Source: a bacterium (GTDB lineage: Bacteria; SZUA-182). Taken from it: DNA of 6,331 nucleotides. Both the position numbers and the translations under genes were made by a program. The notes under the pieces are model-generated. The model was not told where the DNA came from, made no database searches, and saw only the letters and a list, made by a program, of their open reading frames with translations. Position 1 is the stretch's first letter; every line of letters starts with the position of its first letter. The stretch spans positions 1 to 6,331 of the forward strand of contig QIFF01000004.1 in NCBI GenBank assembly GCA_003230635.1, written 5' to 3'. This document shows positions 1-6,262 of this stretch, in pieces.

Positions 1-1098
1 CGGGTGGCAGTGGTGGACGGAAAGGAAGGGCCGCTCTACGATACCATTATGAGAGGCACCCCTGCCTTCAGCCCGGACAGCCGGCGGGTGGCTTATGTAG
101 CCTGGCGCGGGGACAAGCGGGTGGCAGTGGTGGACGGAAAGGAAGGGCCGCTATACGATACCATTATGAGAGGCACCCCTGTTTTCAGCCCGGACAGTAA
201 GCGGGTGGCCTATGGCGCCCAGCGCCAGGGCAAGCAGCTAATGGTGGTGGATGGGCAAGAGGGCAAGCAGTACGACGGGATTGTGAAAAGCAAGACCATC
301 TTCAGCCCGGACAGTAAAAGGGTGGCTTACGTCGCCCGACAGGGCAGTAAGCTGCTGCTGGTAGTAAACGGCAAAGAGGGAAAGAGATATGATGTCATAG
401 GCGAAGGTGCCCCGATTTTTAGCCCGGATAGTAGAAAACTGGCCTATGTAGCCCTGCGGGGCAATAGCTGGGTGGTAGTGGTAAACGGGCGAGAGGGCAA
501 GGGATACGATAGCATTATGAAAAGCGCGCCTGTCTTTAGCCCGGATAGTCAGCGGGTGGCCTACGCCGCCCAGCGGGGGGAAAAGTGGCTGGTGGTGGTG
601 GATGGAAAAGAAGGCAAGGAATACGATATTATGGGGGCTAATCTTACCTTCAGCCCGGATAGTCAACACATCGCCTACGCCGCCCGGCGGGAGAGGAACT
701 GGCTGGTAATAGTGGATGGCAAGGAAGGCAAAGAATACGACACCGTCGGCAGCCATCTTGTTTTCAGCCCGGACAGCAGCCAGCGGGTGGCCTACACCGC
801 CCAGCGCAAGGGCAAGCAGTTGATGGTGGTGGATGGGCAGGAAGGTAAGCAATACGACAGCATTGGAGCAAACACCCTCACTTTCAGCCCGGACAGTAAG
901 CGGGTCGCCTATGCCGCCCAGCGGGGCAAAAAGCAACTGGCGGTAGTGGACGGACAAGAGGGCAAACAATACGACGGCATTGTAAGCGGTACCCTGGCTT
1001 TCAGCCCAGACAGCCGGCACATCGCCTACGCCGCCGAGCAAGGCGATAAAACCTCAGTAGTCATGGACGGCCAAGAGGGCAAAGGATACGACGGCATT
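1..1098 (+). repeat. In-frame 117-bp tandem repeats encoding propeller blades
   Basis: The coding region is a tandem array with a period of about 117 bp (39 codons), with small length changes in repeats 6 and 7. The first two copies are the closest: bases 1-64 and 118-181 differ at only one position, while the rest of those two units diverges clearly. Other copies are well diverged at the third codon position. This points to a recent local duplication or conversion at the left end of the visible array. Confidence 0.85.
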
Positions 1099-1203
1099 AT
1101 CGGCGGAAAAGGAAACAAGCTCGTCTGGGACAGCCCCGACCAGCTTCATTACCTGGTGGGAAAAGGTGGTGCCATTTATTTGGTGGAGGAAAGATTGGAA
1201 TAG
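1..1203 (+). CDS. PD40/TolB-like beta-propeller repeat protein, 5' truncated
   Basis: The frame is open from base 1 and ends at TAG 1201-1203. The window starts inside a repeat, so the GTG at position 4 is almost certainly not the real start. About 400 residues are visible: nine 38-40-residue repeats plus a degenerate terminal one. The consensus is roughly VVDGKEGKxYDxI, a variable linker, then FSPDSxRVAYxAxRGxK. The FSPDS..VAY core matches the WD40-like PD40 repeat (PF07676) of TolB-type propellers, where each repeat forms one four-stranded blade. Ten or more blades exceed a single 6-8-blade propeller, so two propellers or a longer solenoid are possible. Repeat 7 carries an extra Ser (doubled AGC codon near 775-780). 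The last repeat loses the FSPDS motif (it has WDSPD) and ends the protein. The ligand and cellular location are unknown because the N-terminus is missing. Such repeats usually bind proteins or ligands; no enzymatic motif is visible. The gene converges on the operon to its right and is probably unrelated to it. Confidence 0.85.
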   Translation, partial: RVAVVDGKEGPLYDTIMRGTPAFSPDSRRVAYVAWRGDKRVAVVDGKEGPLYDTIMRGTPVFSPDSKRVAYGAQRQGKQLMVVDGQEGKQYDGIVKSKTIFSPDSKRVAYVARQGSKLLLVVNGKEGKRYDVIGEGAPIFSPDSRKLAYVALRGNSWVVVVNGREGKGYDSIMKSAPVFSPDSQRVAYAAQRGEKWLVVVDGKEGKEYDIMGANLTFSPDSQHIAYAARRERNWLVIVDGKEGKEYDTVGSHLVFSPDSSQRVAYTAQRKGKQLMVVDGQEGKQYDSIGANTLTFSPDSKRVAYAAQRGKKQLAVVDGQEGKQYDGIVSGTLAFSPDSRHIAYAAEQGDKTSVVMDGQEGKGYDGIIGGKGNKLVWDSPDQLHYLVGKGGAIYLVEERLE

Positions 1204-1204
1204 T

Positions 1205-1284
1205 TGTCATTCCTGTGCAAACAGGAATCCATTCTTTTAGATAGTTACTTACCTGCCTAGATTCCTGCTTTCGCAGGAATGACA
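1205..1284. repeat. 80-bp palindromic dispersed repeat (MITE/REP-like)
   Basis: The element is bounded by 11-bp perfect inverted repeats, TGTCATTCCTG at 1205-1215 and CAGGAATGACA at 1274-1284. Each end also forms its own hairpin: ATTCCTGT/ACAGGAAT at 1209-1228 with loop GCAA, and ATTCCTGC/GCAGGAAT at 1261-1280 with loop TTTC. Read on the minus strand it translates as SFLRKQESR...WIPVCTGMT. I know this peptide as the hallmark of a family of short non-coding repeats scattered through many Gram-negative and candidate-phylum genomes and often miscalled as small proteins. It sits between two convergent genes, where its hairpins could help stop transcription or protect 3' ends, but no T-tract follows either stem. 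Confidence 0.75.
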
Positions 1285-1325
1285 TGCAAAAATCATTGGG
1301 CTTCATGCTCCTTTTATATTTCTTT

Positions 1326-1343
1326 ATCCTGTCAATCCTGTCA
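1326..1343. repeat. 9-bp tandem direct repeat
   Basis: ATCCTGTCA occurs twice in a row, at 1326-1334 and 1335-1343, followed by an A/T-rich stretch up to the end of the minus-strand operon. A similar doubled ATCCTGT(T/C)A motif is familiar to me from intergenic regions of several bacterial lineages, but I cannot confirm membership in a family here. Its function is unknown. Confidence 0.45.
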
Positions 1344-1355
1344 AAAATTTATTTC

Positions 1356-3446
1356 TTAATGCGTTATCAAATACCGATACTGATTATAATTATCCAGCAC
1401 AACGCCTAAACTCCTAGCATCTTCTTTGGCGACTTGCCGAATTTTTGCTTCCAGGCCTTGCTCACCTTCATCAGTAAAGTCTTTTGTCCCCAGCACCCAC
1501 CAGTGGGATTTGTCGCTTTTTCTAAGCAAGGCTTGCAGGGCCGGCGGCAGTTTTTCTTCCTCAGGAAGCTGGAAGGCCAGCTCATCGGCAGCCTCTATGA
1601 TTGGCCGCCAGAAATCCGGTTTTAGTTGCGGGTAGTCCAGGGAGATTTGTAAAATCAATCTCAGTTCCTGGGCGCTGTCGGCAAGCAATTTCCTGACTTG
1701 CTGCACCTGGTGCGGCAAATCGCCTTTATTAGGGCGGAGCGGAACGGAGACCAATTGCTCAAAATCGGCAGTCAGGTAAATCCCCCGCCAGTTGGCCTGC
1801 CAGACATTGCGTTCGTTAAAACTCACCAGTTCTTGAATTGCGTCGTGCACCGCCTCCGGGTATGCTGCGTTTAAGTGCAGGTAGGTGCCGATTTTATGTT
1901 CGGCAAGCTTGTTAATAAATTCTGCCAGTTCCTCTTCCTCGGCCAGTGAGGCGGCCGACAGGAGCACCCGCCCTACCCCCTTGGTCTGGCAGAAGAAGAG
2001 GAAGAAGTCGCGTTCTGCGGTGCTGCTCAGGAATGAGCTGTCTTGCACCAGAAGCGTGCGCAGGCAAAGCTTGCTGCTGACAAACTCCAGTTCTGAGGGC
2101 CCGGGGGGGAAGAAGGCGGCCGGCAGGGCTTTATTGTAGCCGGTCAGGTAGAGAATGTGGTAAAAAGCAATAAAGCGCTCCCAGTTTTTCCTGCTCAACT
2201 GGGCTTCGGCCTCCCAGAAGTCCTGCTCGGCCTGGATTAGCTGCCGGTAGTCAATCTTTCCGGTCGATGAGTATTGTCTGCGCCGTTTTATTTGCTGCCG
2301 TCTGGCCTGGGCTTCCTGCCTCTGCTTTTCCAGCAGTTGGTATTCCGCCTGCAAGCCCTTGGCTTTTTTATAGGCCACCTGAAGCTGGCCCTTCAGTTGG
2401 CGCTTGGCTAACTTGATTTCCGCCCCCCAGCTCTTTTTGCGGCTCAGGGCCTGCTGGCGGCGCAGGGAGGTTATTTGCCAATTATTCAGGGGGAAGGATA
2501 TATTAAGCCCAAAGTAGCTGTCCTGTGCAGTGCCGTATTTGTGTTGCTGGCCCAAGGTATAGCCGGATACCAGTTGCAGATTCACATTGTCCCAGGAGGC
2601 CTTTTTAGCCAGTGAGTCTTCCTTCTCTTTGCGAGCCTTCAGGATTTGCAGGAGGGGATTGTTGCCAAAAGCAAGAGTGATCAAATTCGGCAATTTGGGC
2701 AGGGAGGGCAGGCCCAAAGAGGGTTGGGGCGCTAAAAGCAGCTCTTCTTCCTCCATTCCCAACAAGACGGCCAGGTCGGCTTTTTGTTCCAGGTAGTCGT
2801 CTTGCTGCCGGGCCATGTTTTGCCGCAACTGAAGCACTTTTTTCTCTGCCAGCAGGACATCACTCAGCAAGAGCCGCTTTTGCCGATATAGACGGCGGGT
2901 TTCCCGCAGGGTTTCTTTTAGGGCCAGGCTCCCTTTGCCATAGACCTGGGCAACCTGCTGAGCGCCCAGTGCCCGAAAGTATCTCTGGCGCAGGGCAAAG
3001 AGCACCTCATTTTTAGCCAGCTTCAGCTCGCCTTCCAGTTCCTCGGCTTTACTCTTTTTCTCCAACTTCTTGTAATATCGGCCAATAGAGCTTTTAATAA
3101 TGGGATAATAAATCTCAACATTACTTATGGTGGCAGTATTCACTCGTGGTTTACCGGTGGTGGTGCGTCTGCTATGGTAAAGCGAGGCCCCCCCGGCGGT
3201 GGTGCGTCCAGAAGGATACACTGAGGAGCCAATGGCTATGCGGGGGGTGGAGAAAAGCTTGGCCTCCTCTTGCTCATAAAGGGCTGCCTTCAGGCGCTGA
3301 AAGGCCGCCTCCACCGATTGATTGCTCCCCCAGAGCATTTCCTCCAATTGGGCCAGGCTGAAGCCCTGCTGGGCGGAGGCGTTTCCGGGAAAGCAAAGGG
3401 CTAAAAACAAAATCGGGGCCGTTAGACGGCGGGCGAATTTTACCAC
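1356..3446 (-). CDS. TolC-family outer-membrane protein fused to a glycosidase-like C-terminal domain
   Basis: The gene encodes 696 residues. The start is GTG at 3446, preceded by AAGAGG 8 nt upstream; it overlaps the end of the glycosyltransferase gene by 7 nt, so translation is probably coupled. Residues 1-25 are a signal peptide: basic MVKFARR, a hydrophobic stretch, and a likely cut after ASA-25. Residues ~28-440 look like an outer-membrane efflux (OEP/TolC) protein. They show two similar halves (~31-240 and ~253-435) of long charged helices rich in K, R, E and Q, each with a beta-strand-like segment (~68-115; ~287-320, with YFGLNISFPL). TolC proteins are normally 420-500 residues, so about 250 extra residues follow. 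This tail (~455-694) reads like a TIM-barrel glycoside-hydrolase-like domain: alternating strands and helices, WRGIYLTADFE (553-563), LQISLDYPQ (599-607), ADELAFQLP (620-628) and a closing GVVLDNYNQY (681-690). TolC C-termini lie in the periplasm, so the tail should too. The TolC assignment is firm; the glycosidase-like call is from pattern only. Confidence 0.8.
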   Translation of the reverse strand: MVKFARRLTAPILFLALCFPGNASAQQGFSLAQLEEMLWGSNQSVEAAFQRLKAALYEQEEAKLFSTPRIAIGSSVYPSGRTTAGGASLYHSRRTTTGKPRVNTATISNVEIYYPIIKSSIGRYYKKLEKKSKAEELEGELKLAKNEVLFALRQRYFRALGAQQVAQVYGKGSLALKETLRETRRLYRQKRLLLSDVLLAEKKVLQLRQNMARQQDDYLEQKADLAVLLGMEEEELLLAPQPSLGLPSLPKLPNLITLAFGNNPLLQILKARKEKEDSLAKKASWDNVNLQLVSGYTLGQQHKYGTAQDSYFGLNISFPLNNWQITSLRRQQALSRKKSWGAEIKLAKRQLKGQLQVAYKKAKGLQAEYQLLEKQRQEAQARRQQIKRRRQYSSTGKIDYRQLIQAEQDFWEAEAQLSRKNWERFIAFYHILYLTGYNKALPAAFFPPGPSELEFVSSKLCLRTLLVQDSSFLSSTAERDFFLFFCQTKGVGRVLLSAASLAEEEELAEFINKLAEHKIGTYLHLNAAYPEAVHDAIQELVSFNERNVWQANWRGIYLTADFEQLVSVPLRPNKGDLPHQVQQVRKLLADSAQELRLILQISLDYPQLKPDFWRPIIEAADELAFQLPEEEKLPPALQALLRKSDKSHWWVLGTKDFTDEGEQGLEAKIRQVAKEDARSLGVVLDNYNQYRYLITH

Positions 3447-4618
3447 CTTACCATCCTCTTCCGCACCTTGGGGGGGACATGGGGATCGCGCTGGGATCTG
3501 CGCCAGCAGATCTCTTGAGTATAGGCCCAGGCGCGGACAAAGCGCAGAAAGTAGGCACTAAAGAGGCCATAAAGCGGCAGGTAAAGAAATAAACTCAGGT
3601 CTTGTTTCTTGTAATCGGAAAATAACCAGGCTACAAGAAACTGCCCACTGTTGACTGCCAGATAAAACAGGTAGCTGGTCAGGAGGATAAAACCTGCCAG
3701 GTCAGGGTAATAAATGAGCAGCCAACCCAGATAAAAGATAAAGCTGTAGGCCATGATTACTTGCCAGAAGAGAATATCTATGGCTCCCAGGAAGCTGCGG
3801 GGCCGGAAACCGGGCTTAAAAGGGTTTAAAAAAGAGTTGTGCTTGCGCAGGTAATAGAAAACCAGGCTGCGCTCCCAGCGCAACTGCTGCTTGACGAAGG
3901 CTGAGATGGTAGCTGGAACTTTGGTCCAGCAGACCGCCTGGGGACTAAAGGCAACCCTGGCCCCCCACTTGCGCCCCTTGAGGGTTAAATCCACATCCTC
4001 GCCCGGGCCGGCATCCCAGCCACCGGTGGCTTCAACTAACTCCCGCCGATATATGCCGAAGGCTCCCGAGACAATCATGAGCATATCCAGGCGGGCAATG
4101 GTCATCCGCTCTGTGGAAACGATTATCAGATAGTAAGCGGCCTGAAGCCTGGTTAAGAGATTTTGCCGGGCGTTGCTGACGCGGATATTGCCGGAAACCG
4201 CCCCCACCCGGGGGTCGGCAAACCCCAGCAGGATGTTTAAGACCGCTTCCCTGTCAAAGACAGTGTCAGCATCAATGGTCAGGATGTAGTCCCCCCGGCT
4301 GTGGTACAAGCCCAGGTTAATTGCCGATGACTTGCCGCCGCGTAATTCATTGCGCAGATATTTGATTTTGCCCGCTTTACTCAGGGGCCGGCAAACCCCC
4401 CGGGTGTTGTCGCTAGAACCATCATCAACTACAATCAGCTCCAGATTAGGATAAGTTTGCCGGAGGAGGGAGTTAAGGGTGGCCAGGATGCTTTCGGCTT
4501 CGTTGTGGGCGGGGATAATAACCGATACCAGGGGGGGCTTTTCCAAAAGCCGTTGCTGGAAGTGCTCAACTTGAATTTTGCGCCGCCGGTTGAAAAATCG
4601 CTGAACAACCACCAACAA
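3440..4618 (-). CDS. Family 2 membrane glycosyltransferase (polysaccharide synthase type), N-terminus disrupted or misplaced
   Basis: This is a GT2 enzyme that would transfer sugars from a nucleotide-sugar onto a growing chain at the cytoplasmic membrane. Numbered from TTG 4618, the GT-A domain spans ~30-250. It contains VSVIIPAHNE (31-40), VDDGSSDNT (64-72), the DAD metal site (116-118), GED in place of the common TED (206-208) and QQLRW (244-248), the QxxRW motif of processive synthases such as PgaC/IcaA, cellulose and hyaluronan synthases. Three membrane segments follow at ~279-304, 307-333 and 341-362, then a basic tail. No PilZ domain is present. The assigned TTG has no ribosome binding site, and the frame stays open upstream to a TGA at 4684-4682, encoding FYWYFFYLELPRHILTG without any ATG, GTG or TTG. 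That aromatic stretch looks like the expected N-terminal membrane helix, so the true start is probably upstream in another frame. The polymer made cannot be told from sequence; a PNAG-like product is only one option. Confidence 0.88.
   Translation of the reverse strand: MLVVVQRFFNRRRKIQVEHFQQRLLEKPPLVSVIIPAHNEAESILATLNSLLRQTYPNLELIVVDDGSSDNTRGVCRPLSKAGKIKYLRNELRGGKSSAINLGLYHSRGDYILTIDADTVFDREAVLNILLGFADPRVGAVSGNIRVSNARQNLLTRLQAAYYLIIVSTERMTIARLDMLMIVSGAFGIYRRELVEATGGWDAGPGEDVDLTLKGRKWGARVAFSPQAVCWTKVPATISAFVKQQLRWERSLVFYYLRKHNSFLNPFKPGFRPRSFLGAIDILFWQVIMAYSFIFYLGWLLIYYPDLAGFILLTSYLFYLAVNSGQFLVAWLFSDYKKQDLSLFLYLPLYGLFSAYFLRFVRAWAYTQEICWRRSQRDPHVPPKVRKRMVRW
3455..3460 (-). promoter_or_regulatory. 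Ribosome binding site for the TolC-fusion gene
   Basis: AAGAGG on the minus strand lies 8 nt before the GTG at 3446. It supports that non-ATG start rather than the nearby out-of-frame ATG at 3454. The site is inside the coding end of the glycosyltransferase gene, consistent with a coupled operon. Confidence 0.6.
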
Positions 4619-4694
4619 ACCGGTGAGGATATGACGCGGGAGTTCCAGGTAGAAGAAATACCAATAGAAATTCCTGCCAGCTCAGGGATCTCAT
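4619..4694 (-). other. Probable N-terminal coding extension of the glycosyltransferase, split by a frame change
   Basis: On the minus strand, ATG 4694 (34 nt after the TackOD1 stop) opens MRSLSWQEF in one frame. From about 4666 the glycosyltransferase frame continues as YWYFFYLELPRHILTG and runs straight into the enzyme. Skipping one base near 4667 (GAATTT-C-TATTGG) joins them into a good amphipathic start plus membrane helix. As it stands, the ATG frame ends after 42 codons. Possible causes are a real frameshift mutation, a sequencing error or +1 recoding. No clear Shine-Dalgarno precedes the ATG. Confidence 0.5.
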
Positions 4695-4728
4695 GAAGCT
4701 AAGACTGGTGTGCAGGTATGTTCCTAGT

Positions 4729-6228
4729 TCACTCATTGTCCAGCATCAGGTGTAGGGTGGGCTGCGCGCCCACCTTTTGAGGTTGGTGGGCATAGCCCAC
4801 CCTACCGCCGGTCAGTTCTTGCAAAACCAACTCCCAATTCTGCTCGGGAAGAAGGGGGACGAACCAAGACTGCAAATTAATTCCCGGCCAGTCGGCAGTG
4901 ATGTTTTTCTGAAGGCGGAGAATGGCCCGGCGAAGCTGTTTGGGTTTGGTGCCGATGGAAATGATGAGGATTTCTTCTCCCCCCAGCCAGGTAACCAAGT
5001 CAATGCTCCGCAGATTGTTCCGGAGATCGCCCATCAGCTTGCCCCAGAACTGGTATAGGCAGGCTTCCCCGCTCGTTTGGTCGGGGCAATTCTTTATCCT
5101 TAATTTAATCAGGTGCAGGGGGTGGGGGAAACGCTGGTTGATGTCTGTTTGAAGCTCCAGCAGTTTTTTGAAGAGTTCATAGTCCAGGAAACCTAATTGC
5201 TGGTAAAGAAAATCCTTGAGCCTGTCCGGGGAAACCAGACCGGTTTGGGCGGCTTGCCAGGCCGGGGAGGTGAGCTGGTATTCCCAAACGGTTTGCAGCC
5301 GGGCGTTGTCCGGGGGAAAGGCATTTCCACAGGACAGGCAGAGGCAATCTACCAAGGCCTCGCTAAACGATTGCCGGCAGGCGGGGCAGTGATGCCCGGA
5401 TGAGGGTTGATCATAGTCAACCCCAAGGGTGCCAAGTAGTTGCCGGCATTTGGGGCAGACCAAGCTGCCGGCTTGTCGGAATTCTCTGCGGGGGGCAATA
5501 TAACTACAGGCATAATGATGCAGGTTTTCTTCCAGGCAAATATTACTCTTCCGGCAAGCGGGACAGACCTCACGGAAATTGAGCTGGAAACGCCGGCATT
5601 GGGGACAGAGATGAATTTTATCATAGAACCGGCCCTCCAGCAGACTCATCTGGGAGAGTAACTCCAGTTGGGAAACTTCTTCCCCGGGTTGAGTTCCCAG
5701 GATAGCGCTCACTAAGGGGTATCCATAGCCCTGTGGGGCAGATGTGTCCCATTGCGGGGTCAGTTTTAAAATGCTCCGACTGCTTAAAAAACGCAATAAA
5801 TTCAGCCAGCGTTCTTCTCGCTCGCCCAGGCCGCTGGGTGGGGAAGGAAACTGCCCAATCTTGTGGGTCAGAGGCAGTAGTTTGCTAAAACCCTGCTGAA
5901 TTGCGGAATTGTCCACGGGAAAGGGCAAAACAAGGTCTATGAGTTGTTGAAATTCCCCCAGTCCGTCCTGCTCACAGGCGGCTATCAGCGGGGTAAGTGC
6001 GGTTTTGGGATGGCTGCGGATTTGCTTAACTGTTTGAAGGAAAAACCCCTTTTCCGGAGCAACAAGCAAGACCATCCCGCTTTCGGCAATATCTTGGTTG
6101 TCCACCCGGCAAGTCTGTTCCAGGGTAAACCCGGGCAGGGTTGGAGGAGAGAAAAAATCCGCACCCAGACCCTCTGGAACAATGACAATTGCCCGCTGGG
6201 CCGAAACCTGACCGCTGGATTCTATCAA
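4729..6228 (-). CDS. TackOD1 zinc-ribbon protein with pseudo-receiver and degenerate GGDEF domains
   Basis: The gene encodes 499 residues. The start is TTG 6228, preceded by GAGGA 8 nt upstream; no ATG exists in frame before the upstream TGA at 6271-6273. Residues ~11-120 resemble a response-regulator receiver fold (AIVIVP; MVLLVAP; LTPLIAA; LVLPFPVD), but the strand that should carry the phospho-accepting Asp reads LLVAP and the usual Lys-Pro is FP, so it is a pseudo-receiver. Residues ~135-310 match the TackOD1 output domain: repeated zinc ligands CPQC (208-211), CPAC (222-225), HHYAC (237-241), CPKC (258-261), CPAC (281-284) and CLCLSC (295-300). Residues ~335-472 look like a GGDEF-type domain, with LRNNLRSIDLVTWLGGEEI (402-420) in place of GG[D/E]EF. 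The last ~20 residues come from an inserted repeat. No signal peptide or membrane segment is visible, so it should be cytoplasmic. As first gene of the operon it probably regulates the synthase beside it. The TackOD1 call is strong; the role is inferred. Confidence 0.85.
   Translation of the reverse strand: MIESSGQVSAQRAIVIVPEGLGADFFSPPTLPGFTLEQTCRVDNQDIAESGMVLLVAPEKGFFLQTVKQIRSHPKTALTPLIAACEQDGLGEFQQLIDLVLPFPVDNSAIQQGFSKLLPLTHKIGQFPSPPSGLGEREERWLNLLRFLSSRSILKLTPQWDTSAPQGYGYPLVSAILGTQPGEEVSQLELLSQMSLLEGRFYDKIHLCPQCRRFQLNFREVCPACRKSNICLEENLHHYACSYIAPRREFRQAGSLVCPKCRQLLGTLGVDYDQPSSGHHCPACRQSFSEALVDCLCLSCGNAFPPDNARLQTVWEYQLTSPAWQAAQTGLVSPDRLKDFLYQQLGFLDYELFKKLLELQTDINQRFPHPLHLIKLRIKNCPDQTSGEACLYQFWGKLMGDLRNNLRSIDLVTWLGGEEILIISIGTKPKQLRRAILRLQKNITADWPGINLQSWFVPLLPEQNWELVLQELTGGRVGYAHQPQKVGAQPTLHLMLDNE
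4752..4805. repeat. Palindromic repeat inside the 3' end of the TackOD1 gene
   Basis: A 54-bp imperfect palindrome. The outer arms GTAGGGTGGGCT (4752-4763) and AGCCCACCCTAC (4794-4805) pair over 12 bp without mismatch. The inner arms GCCCACC (4768-4774) and GGTGGGC (4785-4791) pair over 7 bp, leaving a 10-nt loop. On the minus strand it is read in frame as RVGYAHQPQKVGAQPTLH (about residues 476-493). I recognise this type of peptide as the translation of a widespread GTAGGGTGGGC-type dispersed repeat. The gene's reading frame crosses it and ends six codons later, so it replaces or extends the native C-terminus. Confidence 0.75.
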
Positions 6229-6236
6229 GGGGCTGT

Positions 6237-6241
6237 TCCTC
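6237..6241 (-). promoter_or_regulatory. Ribosome binding site deciding the TTG start of the TackOD1 gene
   Basis: GAGGA on the minus strand lies 8 nt before TTG 6228. The frame upstream contains no ATG, GTG or TTG before its stop codon, so this site is the main support for a TTG start. Confidence 0.6.
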
Positions 6242-6262
6242 AGGGCAATCGCTTGAAAATTT

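Noticed and set aside
238..1041. Long open frame of 267 codons on the minus strand opposite the propeller gene
   Set aside because: It is the antisense image of the 39-codon repeats: its sequence is itself periodic, and the plus strand has the recognisable FSPDS..VAY repeat family. Periodic genes often keep an antisense frame open.
1205..1284. Rho-independent terminator for either convergent gene
   Set aside because: Both hairpins are good 8-bp stems, but neither is followed by a run of T on either strand, so only a general 3'-end role can be suggested.
1097..1306. Minus-strand frame of 69 codons beginning MKPNDF, with a GGAG close to its ATG
   Set aside because: Most of it is the translation of the 80-bp palindromic element plus antisense of the propeller gene. 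The GGAG is too close to the ATG (about 1 nt), and this peptide type is a known artefact of dispersed repeats.
3147..3215. Short repeated GGTGGTGCGTC motif near the 5' part of the TolC-fusion gene
   Set aside because: It encodes a repeated RTT-Gly peptide about 14 residues apart in a low-complexity segment, too short and isolated to call a repeat element.
4777..5624. Several 60-93-codon frames opposite or inside the TackOD1 gene
   Set aside because: They overlap the zinc-ribbon gene in other frames, have no ribosome binding sites or recognisable families, and show the composition expected of shadow frames.
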